A stretch of DNA of 64,000 bases from Pseudomonas brassicacearum subsp. neoaurantiaca (GCF_013608025.1 NZ_VDLV01000004.1:186001-250000); one strand, 5' to 3'; shown: positions 10,471 to 19,520, counted from the first letter of the stretch. Program-made: numbers and translations. The notes: generated by a model from the letters alone, not told the origin.

Positions 10471-11450
10471 CTACATTCTGGAGTCTGTACGTCACAGTCC
10501 TCAGCCTGGGAACGATCTTCTCCCTGACCTGGCTGCTGCTGTCGACCCGCAAGGGCCAGCGCAGCGAAGCCACCGAAGAAACAGTCGGCCATTCCTTCGA
10601 CGGAATCGAGGAGTACGACAACCCGCTGCCGAAATGGTGGTTCATGCTGTTCGTGGGCACCATCGTGTTCGCCCTCGGTTACCTGGTCCTCTACCCTGGC
10701 CTGGGCAACTGGAAAGGCCTGCTGCCAGGCTATAACTACCTGGACACCGAAAAGCAGACCGCCTTCGCCAACGGCCAGACCGGCTGGACCGGCGTGCATG
10801 AGTGGGAAAAGGAAATGGCTCGCTCGGACGCCAAATTCGGTCCGATCTTCGCCAAGTTCGCTTCCATGCCGATCGAAGAAGTCGCCAAGGACCCGCAGGC
10901 CTTGAAGATGGGCGGCCGCCTGTTTGCTTCCAACTGCTCGGTCTGCCACGGTTCCGACGCCAAGGGTGCCTACGGCTTCCCCAACCTGACCGACGCCGAT
11001 TGGCGCTGGGGCGGTGAGCCGGAAACCATCAAGACCACCATCATGGGCGGCCGTCATGCCGTCATGCCGGGCTGGGCCGCCGTTGTCGGCGAGCAAGGCG
11101 TGGCTGACGTGGCTTCCTTCCTGGTGACCAGCCTGCACGGTCGCAAGCTGCCGGAAGGCGCCAAGGCTGATCCGGCCAACGGCCAGAAGCTGTTCGCCGC
11201 CAACTGCGTAGCCTGCCACGGTCCGGCCGGCAAGGGCACGCCCGCCATGGGCGCACCTGATCTGACCCACCCGGCCGCGTTCATCTACGGTTCGAGCTTC
11301 GCTCAACTGCAGCAGACCATCCGCTACGGCCGCCAAGGCCAGATGCCGGCCCAGGCTGATCTGCAAGGCAACGACAAGGTCCACTTGCTGGCAGCCTATG
11401 TCTACAGCCTGTCTCACGGCGAAAAGGCTCCGGCCGCTGACGCTCAGTAA
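10467..11450 (+). CDS. ccoP1: cbb3 oxidase subunit III, diheme cytochrome c (copy 1)
   Basis: 327 residues with the CcoP N-terminal membrane region ([13 protein letters not shown]) and two heme motifs, CSVCH (~157) and CVACH (~247). The ATGA overlap with ccoQ1 and AGGAG at 10452-10456 fix the start. It is ~10 residues longer than CcoP2 because of the inserted [15 protein letters not shown] region. It ends the cco1 operon and is followed by a strong terminator. In P. aeruginosa ccoG would come next; here a 6-kb accessory block intervenes. Confidence 0.96.
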   Translation: MTTFWSLYVTVLSLGTIFSLTWLLLSTRKGQRSEATEETVGHSFDGIEEYDNPLPKWWFMLFVGTIVFALGYLVLYPGLGNWKGLLPGYNYLDTEKQTAFANGQTGWTGVHEWEKEMARSDAKFGPIFAKFASMPIEEVAKDPQALKMGGRLFASNCSVCHGSDAKGAYGFPNLTDADWRWGGEPETIKTTIMGGRHAVMPGWAAVVGEQGVADVASFLVTSLHGRKLPEGAKADPANGQKLFAANCVACHGPAGKGTPAMGAPDLTHPAAFIYGSSFAQLQQTIRYGRQGQMPAQADLQGNDKVHLLAAYVYSLSHGEKAPAADAQ

Positions 11451-11469
11451 GGCAAGTCACTGATACGCG

Positions 11470-11504
11470 AAAGGCCCCGCCAATCAGATTGGCGGGGCCT
11501 TTTT
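11470..11504 (+). terminator. Intrinsic terminator of the cco1 operon
   Basis: 15-bp perfect stem AAAGGCCCCGCCAAT / ATTGGCGGGGCCTTT with a 3-nt loop and five Ts, 20 bp after the ccoP1 stop. Confidence 0.93.
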
Positions 11505-11599
11505 ACTGACCGTCGAAACATCGCGAGCCTGTTTCCCCTTGCCTGCACCCGGCGCGAGTAGTAACGTGCCTACATTCGATTTTCCTGGGGGACGCCAGC

Positions 11600-11854
11600 A
11601 TGTCCGTCACCACTATTTCCAGCCGCGAATTCAACCACGACACAAGTGGTGCCAAAAAAGCCACCCGTGAAGGCCCGGTCATCATCACCGACCGTGGCAA
11701 GCCAGCCCATGTGCTGCTAAGCATTGAGGAGTACCAGAAACTGACCGGCGTTGGCGCCAGCATTGTCGAGTTACTGGTCATGCCCGATGCGCCGGATATC
11801 GACTTCGATACCGAGCGTGCCGTCATTACGCCCCGTTCGGTGGATCTGTCCTGA
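11600..11854 (+). CDS. Antitoxin of the Phd/YefM family
   Basis: 84 residues. The N-terminal half has the Phd/YefM fold signature (ISSREFNHDTSGAKKATREGPVIITDRGKPAHVLLSIEEY), a DNA-binding and dimerisation domain. The acidic C-terminal tail (DAPDIDFDTE) would neutralise the toxin. It is followed directly by the PIN-domain toxin with no gap (TGA then ATG), the standard antitoxin-first arrangement. The ribosome-binding site is a GGGGGA ~9 bp before the ATG. These operons are usually autoregulated by the antitoxin-toxin complex. Confidence 0.88.
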   Translation: MSVTTISSREFNHDTSGAKKATREGPVIITDRGKPAHVLLSIEEYQKLTGVGASIVELLVMPDAPDIDFDTERAVITPRSVDLS

Positions 11855-12265
11855 ATGTTTCTACTCGATACCAATGTCATCTCGGAGCTGCGCAAACCCC
11901 AAGCCGATAAAAACGTGCAGGCCTGGGCGCGCAGCGTGCCCGCCCCCAGCCTCTACGTCTCGGCGATTACCGTACTGGAACTGGAAACCGGCGTCTTGCG
12001 CTTCGAACGCAAGGATCCGGTGCAAGGCAGTCGTTTGCGTGCATGGCTAGACAACCACGTCATGCCCACGTTTGCCGGCAGGATTCTCGCCGTCGACCGC
12101 GCCGTGGCCCTTCGCTGCGCGCGTCTTCATGTTCCCGACCGCAGCAACGAATGCGATGCGTTGATTGCCGCCACCGCGCTGGTCCACGGGCTGACCGTGG
12201 TGACGCGTAACGTGGTGGATTTCCAGAGCAGCGGCGTGGCGTTGCTCAACCCTTGGTCAAGCTGA
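11855..12265 (+). CDS. PIN-domain ribonuclease toxin (VapC/FitB type)
   Basis: 136 residues. PIN-domain acidic residues are present: D5 in FLLDTNVISE, E42/E44 in VLELETG, D101 in ECDALIAATA, and N119/D122 in TRNVVDF. The beginning FLLDTNVISELRKP is characteristic of FitB-like VapC proteins. Such toxins cleave tRNA or rRNA when released from the antitoxin. All catalytic positions look intact. It starts immediately after the antitoxin stop. Confidence 0.9.
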   Translation: MFLLDTNVISELRKPQADKNVQAWARSVPAPSLYVSAITVLELETGVLRFERKDPVQGSRLRAWLDNHVMPTFAGRILAVDRAVALRCARLHVPDRSNECDALIAATALVHGLTVVTRNVVDFQSSGVALLNPWSS

Positions 12266-12360
12266 TATCACGACGGACCCACTATTTACCGCCAGGGAGA
12301 CAGGCGCAATGAAACGCAGCGAACCATTCCAGCACACAGGCATGAGCCTGGGCTTCGTAC

Positions 12361-15300
12361 ATGTCTGACGCGCTCTGGGCTGCCCGCCTGGGCGATGCAC
12401 TCAACCACACCTCGATGATGGCCGATATCCTTGGCGGCGTGCTGGAGGTGGCGGCGAACATCGCGATCACTGCCGTGGCAACCGCCGCCGTGGTCGCCGC
12501 CACCGGCATCACCGTGGTCACTGGCGGCCTGGGCTGCTTCGTCCTGGGCCTGGTGGTGGGCACCATCGTCGGCCTGGCGATGAGCAAGACCGGGGCCGAC
12601 AAGGGACTGAGCAATATATGCGAGGGCATCGGCAACGCCCTGTTTCCGCCCACGGTGCAGGCCAACATCCTCACCGGCTCCACCGACACCCTCACCAATA
12701 ACATCCCCGCGGCCCGCGCCGCCGGGGCGATTCAATCCCACGTCGCCCCGGCCGGCACCGAGCTTGGAGCCCCCGAGCCGGAAGAAGAGCCCAGCTACCT
12801 GGATATGGCGGGAGCGTTCTTCTCGCAGATGTGGCGCCCCACTGTCGCCACGCCCGCGCCGGGCGCCATACCCAAGCCGGAAGACCTGGTCATCTGCATG
12901 AAGCATCCGCCGATGCCACCGCAGTTCATGGCCGAAGGCTCGGACAAGGTCACCATCAACGGCCAGCCCGCCGTGCGCAGCGGCGACCGCAGCACTTGCG
13001 ATGCGACGGTGGTGTCGTCCGGGCTGATTTCGCCCAACGTGACCATCGGCGGCGGCTCGGTGGTGGTGCGTGAGATCCGCAGCGGCAAGACCCCGGGCGT
13101 GGGGCTGGCGGTCACGGCACTTTTGATGCTCAAGGGCGGCAAGGGCAAATTCTTCAGCAAGCTGCCGTGCATGCTCGTGGGCGGCGCGGTGTCCATGGCC
13201 GCCAGCAGCGCGGCGAACGCGGCCGCCAATGCCGCCCTGGGTTCGTCGAACCCGGTGCATGCCGCTACTGGCGCCAAGGTGCTTGGCGGCGGTGAAGAGC
13301 TGGACTTCGTCTTGCCCGGCATTCTGCCGATCGACTGGCAACGCTTCTACAACAGCCGTGACGAGCGTTGCGACAGCCTGTTCGGTGCCGGCTGGAGCGT
13401 GACTTATGAGGTACGAGTCGACATCCTGCCCCACCCCGACGGCGGCGAAACCCTGGTCTACACCGACGAACAGGCGCGCCCCATCGACATGGGCTCGATC
13501 CCGTTGGGCGGCGCGGTGTTCAGTGCCGGCGAAGGTCTGGCGGTGCGCCGCCATGCCAGTGGGCAATTGCTGATCGAGAGCGAGGACGGCCTGTACCGCT
13601 TGTTCGAGCCCTCGCCGGCCAATCCATCGCACCTGCGCCTGAGCCAACTGGGCGACCGCAACGACAACCGTATTCACCTCGACTATGACGAGGGCGGACG
13701 CCTGGTGCGGCTGCGCGACACCTTCGATCTGGTGCAGGTCGAGTTGATTCGCGAAGGCGAACGCGTCAGCCAGATTCAACGCCTCTACCCTGATCAATCG
13801 CGGGAAGTACTGGTCAGCTACGCCTACGACGCATCGGGCAATCTTGCCGAAGTACGCGACGCTGGCAACCAGGTGCAACGGCGTTTCTGTTATGACGCTG
13901 GTCAGCGGATGGTCGAACACCAACTGCCCGCGGGCCTGCGCTGCTTCTACGAATGGGCCTTGATCGATGACCAGGAATGGCGCGTGGTCCGGCACTGGAC
14001 TGATGAGGGCGACGCCTACCAGTTCGACTATGACCTCAAGTCCGGTATCACCCGCATCATCGACAGCCTGCAACGCACCAGCATCCGCCACTGGAACAGC
14101 CAGCACCAGATCATCCGGTTCAGCGACAACCTCGGCCAGACGTGGCTGTTCGAGTGGAACGATGAGCGGCAATTGCTCAGCGCCACCGATCCACAGGGTG
14201 GCCAGTATGAATTCAGCTACGACGACGCCGGCAACCTGATCAGCGAAACCGACCCGTTGGGCCGCAGCGAATCCACCCTCTGGCTCGAACACTGGGCCCT
14301 GCCGCTGGTAGACACTGATGCCGCCGGCAATAGCTGGACGTACCGCTACGATCAACGCGGCAACTGCACGGCGGAAACCGATCCTCTGGGCCACGTCACG
14401 CGTTACCGCTACGACACCCATGGCCAGGTCGTCGAAATCATCGATGCCACCGGCAAAAGCAAGAAGCTGCGCTGGAACCCGTTCGGCCAATTGGTGGAAC
14501 ACGTCGATTGCTCAGGGTACCCGACGCGTTTCAGCTATGACACGCGCGGTTATCTTCAAACCATCACCGACGCCCTCGGTGAGCGCACCCAATTCAGCTA
14601 CGACGCCCAAGGCCGGCTGCTGAGCAGCCAATTGCCGGACGGTCGCACGGAACGCTACCAGCGTGACACGGCCGGCCGGCTCACCGGCTACACCGACCCG
14701 GCCGGGCACACCACGCACTATCAGCACAATCGTCGCGGCCAGGTCCGCCAACGCACCGATGCCCAGGGCCGGCAGGTGCAATTTGCCTACGACAGCTTTG
14801 GCCGGCTGCAAGCGCTGATCAACGAAAATGGCGAGAGCTACCGGTTTGCCTGGGATGCTGGGGATCGGTTGAGCGAACAACAGGACCTGGACGGCAGTGC
14901 CAAGCGCTACGACTACGACCGCCTCGACAACGTCGCGGCGGTGACGGCGATGCCCGCGCCGTACGGCACGGGCCTGGCGATCATTCCCGAAACCCTGCCA
15001 GCGCCCATTGTCCATCGCTTGGAACGCGACGCCGTGGGCCGGTTGCTCGCCAAAGTCACCGACGATGGCCGCACCGAATACAGCTACGACCCGCTGGACC
15101 AACTCACCGCCGTCACCTTCACCGACCGGCAAGGCAACGCCCAGACGCTGAGCTTCGCCTACGACGCCCTCGGCCAATTGCTCGCCGAAAACAGCGCCGC
15201 CGGCAGCCTGCAACATCACTACGACGAACTGGGCAACCTGATCCAGACGCAGTTGCCCGATGGCCGCTGGGTCAACCGCCTGTACTACGGCAGCGGCCAC

Positions 15301-16755
15301 CTGCACCAGATCAACCTCGACGGCCAGGTCATCAGCGACTTCGAACGCGACCGCCTGCACCGCGAGGTGCTGCGCACCCAAGGGCAGATCAGCACCCGCA
15401 GCGAATACGACCGCAGCGGCCGGTTGCGCGCACGGCAACGCCGGCACAGCGGTCAACCCTCGCTGCTGCCAGCGGCAGTGCAAAAACACTTCGAGTACGA
15501 CCCCGCCGACAATCTCATCGGCAAGCTCGACCAGCAACCCGCCGCGCAACAGCGCCAGCTCCTGCATTACGACGCCACCGGCCGCATCATCGCCAGCCAG
15601 GACAGCCTGCACGGCCAGCGCGAAACCTTCAGCTACGACGCCGCCGCTAACCTGCTGGACGGCCCGGCACCGGGCGCCGGACTGGTGGTGCACAACAAAG
15701 TGCTGACCTACCAGGACAAGCGCTACCGCTACGACGCCTTTGGCCGGATGATCGAAAAACGCAGCGCCAAACGCGGCGTCCAGCGATTCGCCTACGACGC
15801 CGAAAGCCGCTTGATCGAAGTGCGCAACGACAACGGCAGCGTGGTAAAAATGGCCTACGACCCGTTGGGCCGGCGTATCGCCAAGGCCGAGCACGACAGC
15901 AAGGGTTACCCGTTGGGGGAAACCCGCTTCACCTGGGACGGCCTGCGCCTGTTGCAGGAACACCGCCACCAGCAAACCAGCCTGTACCTCTACGAAGACG
16001 ACGGCTACGAACCCCTGGCCCGCGTCGACGGCAGCGGCCCGCTGCAAAAGATCCGCTACTACCACAACGACCTCAACGGCCTGCCGGAACAACTCACCGA
16101 AGCCGATGGGCACAACGTTTGGCACGCCACGTATCGGGTGTGGGGCAACACGCTGGAAGAGGTGCGCGAGGCTTATTACATCGAAGAGCAGAACCTGCGG
16201 TTCCAAGGCCAATACCTGGATCGGGAAACAGGGCTGCATTTCAATACGTTCAGGTTTTATGATCCGGATGTGGGGCGGTTTACCACACCGGATCCGATTG
16301 GGTTGGAAGGTGGGCTCAATCTCTACCAATACGCTCCGAACCCTATCGGTTGGGCGGATCCATGGGGCTGGGCGTTTGCAGGGGTAGACTTCACTGGAAG
16401 CAGTGACCTGTTCCCGACAACGGGCTCACAAAAGAATATCGTGACCATCAAGATGCAAGGTGCAAGGGGGCGCGACTTCACGCAGGCTTTTAAAGAGGCC
16501 GGTATCTCGAAGAAAGCAGCGACTGGCTACACCTGGCACCACGTAGATGACTTCAACCCCAAAACCGGTACAACCACGATGCAACTCGTTAAAACAGCCG
16601 CACATGAGGCTACGTTCCCGCATGGTGGTTCAGTCGCGCAATATGAAAAACACTTCAAGGTTAAGTACGAGAGCACTGAGTCAGTCCTTGCGGCCTCAAA
16701 AAAAGGTTGGCTGGCCAACAAGATACCGAAAGCCAAACCTGGGCGCTGCTCATAA
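12361..16755 (+). CDS. Rhs effector: prePAAR-PAAR, Rhs cage and C-terminal WHH nuclease toxin (T6SS)
   Basis: 1464 residues. Residues 7-16 (AARLGDALNH) match the prePAAR motif AARxxDxxxH. A hydrophobic block follows (~27-76), then a PAAR domain (~173-243; MKHPPMPPQF, TINGQPAVRSGDRSTCDA, SPNVTIGGGSV), a second hydrophobic block (~248-292) and many YD/Rhs repeats (~310-1310). The Rhs-core end is DPIGLEGGLNLYQYAPNPIGWADPWG (~1310-1335). The ~130-residue tip holds WHH at 1392-1394 and a following HEATFPHGG, typical of the WHH branch of HNH/EndoVII nucleases. It is probably delivered on the type VI spike and cleaves target-cell DNA. No Eag chaperone gene (usual for prePAAR effectors) is adjacent. 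The next gene is the likely immunity protein. Confidence 0.9.
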   Translation: MSDALWAARLGDALNHTSMMADILGGVLEVAANIAITAVATAAVVAATGITVVTGGLGCFVLGLVVGTIVGLAMSKTGADKGLSNICEGIGNALFPPTVQANILTGSTDTLTNNIPAARAAGAIQSHVAPAGTELGAPEPEEEPSYLDMAGAFFSQMWRPTVATPAPGAIPKPEDLVICMKHPPMPPQFMAEGSDKVTINGQPAVRSGDRSTCDATVVSSGLISPNVTIGGGSVVVREIRSGKTPGVGLAVTALLMLKGGKGKFFSKLPCMLVGGAVSMAASSAANAAANAALGSSNPVHAATGAKVLGGGEELDFVLPGILPIDWQRFYNSRDERCDSLFGAGWSVTYEVRVDILPHPDGGETLVYTDEQARPIDMGSIPLGGAVFSAGEGLAVRRHASGQLLIESEDGLYRLFEPSPANPSHLRLSQLGDRNDNRIHLDYDEGGRLVRLRDTFDLVQVELIREGERVSQIQRLYPDQSREVLVSYAYDASGNLAEVRDAGNQVQRRFCYDAGQRMVEHQLPAGLRCFYEWALIDDQEWRVVRHWTDEGDAYQFDYDLKSGITRIIDSLQRTSIRHWNSQHQIIRFSDNLGQTWLFEWNDERQLLSATDPQGGQYEFSYDDAGNLISETDPLGRSESTLWLEHWALPLVDTDAAGNSWTYRYDQRGNCTAETDPLGHVTRYRYDTHGQVVEIIDATGKSKKLRWNPFGQLVEHVDCSGYPTRFSYDTRGYLQTITDALGERTQFSYDAQGRLLSSQLPDGRTERYQRDTAGRLTGYTDPAGHTTHYQHNRRGQVRQRTDAQGRQVQFAYDSFGRLQALINENGESYRFAWDAGDRLSEQQDLDGSAKRYDYDRLDNVAAVTAMPAPYGTGLAIIPETLPAPIVHRLERDAVGRLLAKVTDDGRTEYSYDPLDQLTAVTFTDRQGNAQTLSFAYDALGQLLAENSAAGSLQHHYDELGNLIQTQLPDGRWVNRLYYGSGHLHQINLDGQVISDFERDRLHREVLRTQGQISTRSEYDRSGRLRARQRRHSGQPSLLPAAVQKHFEYDPADNLIGKLDQQPAAQQRQLLHYDATGRIIASQDSLHGQRETFSYDAAANLLDGPAPGAGLVVHNKVLTYQDKRYRYDAFGRMIEKRSAKRGVQRFAYDAESRLIEVRNDNGSVVKMAYDPLGRRIAKAEHDSKGYPLGETRFTWDGLRLLQEHRHQQTSLYLYEDDGYEPLARVDGSGPLQKIRYYHNDLNGLPEQLTEADGHNVWHATYRVWGNTLEEVREAYYIEEQNLRFQGQYLDRETGLHFNTFRFYDPDVGRFTTPDPIGLEGGLNLYQYAPNPIGWADPWGWAFAGVDFTGSSDLFPTTGSQKNIVTIKMQGARGRDFTQAFKEAGISKKAATGYTWHHVDDFNPKTGTTTMQLVKTAAHEATFPHGGSVAQYEKHFKVKYESTESVLAASKKGWLANKIPKAKPGRCS

Positions 16756-16768
16756 ACGGAGAGTAACG

Positions 16769-17242
16769 ATGCTTGAAAATACATTCTCAGATGACGAAGC
16801 AGCCATCACGCCAGCGGACCTGGATCTTTTGGAGTCCGCTATTGGCAAGAAGCTACCCACGCCTTTTAGAAACCATTACCTCAAGTACAACGGCGGCGTG
16901 CCGGAGCGCACCTACTGGGTCGGCGATGACTTCGACGAGCCACTGGAAGTGGCCGCCTTCAAGCCAATTACTGGCGCTGACTCCACGGTGCTATCCACCT
17001 ATCAGTTGATGCTGAAGAAAGAGGTGCTTCCTGCGCATCTCTTGCCTTTCGCAAATGATTGGGGTGGCAACTTCTTTTGCCTCAACCTTGATACCGAAGC
17101 CGTTAGCTATTTCACGACTGATAGCTTCGATAGCGACCTTAGCTCCGAAGAGAACCAGGCTCAATCCGAAAAGCTGGTCTGCTCGAATTTCCTCCGCTTC
17201 GTTCAAGGGCTGATCGATGAGGAAGATTTGGACGAGGAATAA
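16769..17242 (+). CDS. SMI1/KNR4 (SUKH) family immunity protein
   Basis: 157 residues. SUKH-type features: an N-terminal TPADLDLLESAIGKKLPTPFRNHYLKYNGG (first helix region and the L-P-x-x-[YF]-x-x-x-Y-x-x-x-N-G-G pattern) and LPFANDWGGNFFCLNLDT (central strand region). The tail is acidic (EEDLDEE). ATG 16769 follows CGGAGAG 14 bp after the Rhs stop; the in-frame extension further upstream would overlap the toxin gene and is not supported. SUKH proteins neutralise nuclease toxins, so this is the likely partner of the WHH tip. Base composition is visibly lower in GC than the Rhs core. Confidence 0.88.
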   Translation: MLENTFSDDEAAITPADLDLLESAIGKKLPTPFRNHYLKYNGGVPERTYWVGDDFDEPLEVAAFKPITGADSTVLSTYQLMLKKEVLPAHLLPFANDWGGNFFCLNLDTEAVSYFTTDSFDSDLSSEENQAQSEKLVCSNFLRFVQGLIDEEDLDEE

Positions 17243-17253
17243 ATCAGCGGTCA

Positions 17254-17287
17254 CCACAGGATTTGCTCCGAAACACAAATCCTGTGG
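17254..17287 (+). terminator. Hairpin after the immunity gene
   Basis: 11-bp inverted repeat CCACAGGATTT / AAATCCTGTGG with a 12-nt loop, 11 bp after the stop. No T run follows, so it is a possible 3'-end hairpin only. Its right arm runs into the adjacent REP. Confidence 0.4.
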
Positions 17288-17325
17288 CGAGGGAGCTTGC
17301 TCCCGCTGGGCGGCGAAGCCGCCCC
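17282..17325 (+). repeat. REP element, family B (single)
   Basis: Family B core is GCGAGGGAGCTTGCTCCCG followed by CTGGGC and a small GC hairpin (here GGGCGGCGAAGCCGCCC). One copy in forward orientation at the right edge of the accessory block. Confidence 0.85.
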
Positions 17326-17364
17326 TTCCAATCTCCGCCAACGCCATGCTCTGTCTATAGTCAA

Positions 17365-17378
17365 TTGATCCAGGTCAT
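17365..17378 (+). promoter_or_regulatory. Anr-type box upstream of ccoG
   Basis: TTGATCCAGGTCAT has TTGAT and GTCA in FNR spacing with one mismatch at the last base. It lies ~168 bp before the ccoG start, to the right of the accessory block, so ccoG can have its own oxygen-responsive promoter despite being separated from cco1. Confidence 0.55.
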
Positions 17379-17545
17379 GACTTGTTACATCCGCTACACC
17401 ATTCGGCCCAGACACCCAACGCGACCAAAGGTCGCACCCTTGGGCCAGAGCGACAGGCGTATCATTGCGCCACTGCAACACCCTTTCTGACCGTGGTCGG
17501 CACGTACTGGCCTCGGCGTTTTTCCACTGCCGTGGGATGCAATTG

Positions 17546-18961
17546 ATGAGCAACCAGATTCCGGTACATGACGTTACCCCGCCTGCCAAGGACGCCAACA
17601 AAAGCGTCGACCTGTATGCCTCTCGGGAAAAAATCTACACCCGCGCCTTCACCGGCCTGTTCCGCAACCTGCGAATGGTCGGCGGAGCATTCCTGTTCTT
17701 GCTGTATTTCGGCACGGTCTGGCTGAATTGGGGCGGTCACCAGGCTGTCTGGTGGAACCTGCCGGAACGCAAATTCTTTATTTTCGGCGCCACTTTCTGG
17801 CCCCAGGATTTCATCCTGCTGTCGGGGATGTTGATCATCGCCGCCTTCGGCCTGTTTTTCATCACCGTGTACGCCGGGCGGGTCTGGTGCGGCTACACCT
17901 GCCCGCAAAGCGTCTGGACCTGGATCTTCATGTGGTGCGAGAAGGTCACCGAAGGCGACCGCAACCAGCGCATCAAGCTCGACAAGGCGCCCATGAGCGC
18001 CAACAAGTTCCTGCGCAAATTCACCAAGCACAGCCTCTGGCTGCTGATCGGTTTCGTCACCGGCATGACCTTCGTCGGCTACTTCACGCCGATCCGTGAG
18101 CTGGTCTTCGAATTCTTTACCGGCCAGGCCGATGGCTGGTCGTACTTCTGGGTCGGCTTTTTCACCCTCGCCACCTACGGCAATGCCGGCTGGCTGCGTG
18201 AACAGGTATGCATCTACATGTGCCCTTACGCTCGATTCCAGAGCGTGATGTTCGACAAAGACACCCTGATCGTTTCCTATGACCCACGTCGCGGTGAAAG
18301 CCGTGGCCCGCGCAAGAAAGGTATCGACTACAAGGCGCTGGGCCTTGGGGACTGCATTGACTGCACCATGTGCGTCCAGGTCTGCCCCACTGGCATCGAC
18401 ATCCGCGACGGCTTGCAGATCGAGTGCATCGGCTGCGCAGCCTGCATCGATGCCTGCGACAACATCATGGACAAGATGGATTATCCGCGCGGCCTGATCA
18501 GCTACACCACCGAACACAACCTCTCGGGGCAGAAAACCCATAAACTGCGCCCGCGTCTGATCGGCTACGCCCTGGTGCTGCTGGCGATGGTCAGCCTGCT
18601 GGTCACCGCGTTTTTCATGCGATCGCTGGTGGGTTTCGACGTCAGCAAGGACCGCGTGCTTTATCGCGAAAACGCCGAAGGCCGGATCGAGAACGTCTAC
18701 AGCCTGAAGATCATGAACAAGGACCAGCGCGACCATACGTATGTCCTCGAAGCCGCTGGCTTGCCTGACCTCAAGCTGCAAGGCCGACGGGAAATCAAGG
18801 TCGCGGCTGGCGAGATCTACAGCCAGCCGGTCGAACTGTCCAGCGCACCGGAACAACTGCCGTCGAGCACCAATGAGGTGATCTTCATCCTCAAGGACGC
18901 CGATGACGAAAGCGTACATGTCGAAGCCAAGAGCCGGTTCATCGGCCCACAGACTCGTTGA
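17546..18961 (+). CDS. ccoG: Cytochrome c oxidase accessory protein CcoG (FixG)
   Basis: 471 residues. A polytopic N-terminal membrane region includes AGRVWCGYTCPQSVW and YMCPYARFQ. A double ferredoxin module follows: CIDCTMCVQVCPTG at ~270 and CIGCAACIDACD at ~293, eight cysteines for two 4Fe-4S clusters. A periplasmic FixG-type Ig-like domain is at the C-terminus. CcoG acts in copper delivery/reduction for cbb3 oxidase biogenesis. The start ATG 17546 (MSNQIPVHDV) is placed by GGGA nine bases upstream. It heads ccoGHIS. Confidence 0.95.
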   Translation: MSNQIPVHDVTPPAKDANKSVDLYASREKIYTRAFTGLFRNLRMVGGAFLFLLYFGTVWLNWGGHQAVWWNLPERKFFIFGATFWPQDFILLSGMLIIAAFGLFFITVYAGRVWCGYTCPQSVWTWIFMWCEKVTEGDRNQRIKLDKAPMSANKFLRKFTKHSLWLLIGFVTGMTFVGYFTPIRELVFEFFTGQADGWSYFWVGFFTLATYGNAGWLREQVCIYMCPYARFQSVMFDKDTLIVSYDPRRGESRGPRKKGIDYKALGLGDCIDCTMCVQVCPTGIDIRDGLQIECIGCAACIDACDNIMDKMDYPRGLISYTTEHNLSGQKTHKLRPRLIGYALVLLAMVSLLVTAFFMRSLVGFDVSKDRVLYRENAEGRIENVYSLKIMNKDQRDHTYVLEAAGLPDLKLQGRREIKVAAGEIYSQPVELSSAPEQLPSSTNEVIFILKDADDESVHVEAKSRFIGPQTR

Positions 18962-18972
18962 GAGAAATGAAC

Positions 18973-19512
18973 ATGCCTGCAGCAACCGCCACCAGCCCTT
19001 GGTACAAACACCTTTGGCCGTGGATCATTATCGGGATCCTCGCCTGCTCGGTAACGCTGAGCCTGACCATGGTGACCATTGCGGTGAAAAATCCGGACAA
19101 CCTGGTCAACGACAACTATTACGAAGCAGGTAAAGGCATCAACCGCTCGCTGGAGCGCGAACTGCTGGCCCAGACCCTGCAGTTGCATGCCAATGTGCAG
19201 TTGGACGACCTGACTGGCGAAGTGAACCTGCGCCTGAACGGCAACAGCCGGCCCCAGACCGTGGAACTGAGCCTGATCTCGCCGACGCAGCCGGAGAAGG
19301 ACCGCAAGATTGTCCTGACCCGCAACGACAGCGAACCGGGCCGCTACGTTGGCCAGTTGGCGGACAAGATCGAAGGTCGGCGCTTTGTCGAATTGCTGGG
19401 TGTTGAGAACGACAAGACCTGGCGTCTGTTCGAAGAAGAGCAGGTCAACCACGACCAGGCCATCCTGCTGGGCGACGAGCCGCTGCAAGGCGCTGAAGAC
19501 CTGAAGAAGTAA
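18973..19512 (+). CDS. ccoH: cbb3 oxidase assembly protein CcoH (FixH)
   Basis: 179 residues. One N-terminal transmembrane helix (HLWPWIIIGILACSVTLSLTMVTIAV) is followed by the FixH motif NPDNLVNDNYYEAGKGINRSLERE and a periplasmic domain. It is needed for stable cbb3 assembly. An in-frame ATG at 18967 is an alternative start; 18973 has the better distance to GAGA at 18960-18963. It begins 11 bp after ccoG. Confidence 0.93.
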   Translation: MPAATATSPWYKHLWPWIIIGILACSVTLSLTMVTIAVKNPDNLVNDNYYEAGKGINRSLERELLAQTLQLHANVQLDDLTGEVNLRLNGNSRPQTVELSLISPTQPEKDRKIVLTRNDSEPGRYVGQLADKIEGRRFVELLGVENDKTWRLFEEEQVNHDQAILLGDEPLQGAEDLKK

Positions 19513-19520
19513 GCTGCTTT

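Noticed and set aside
12286..14502. 738-codon minus-strand frame opposite the Rhs gene
   Set aside because: Shadow of the Rhs coding sequence in GC-rich DNA; no recognisable domain.
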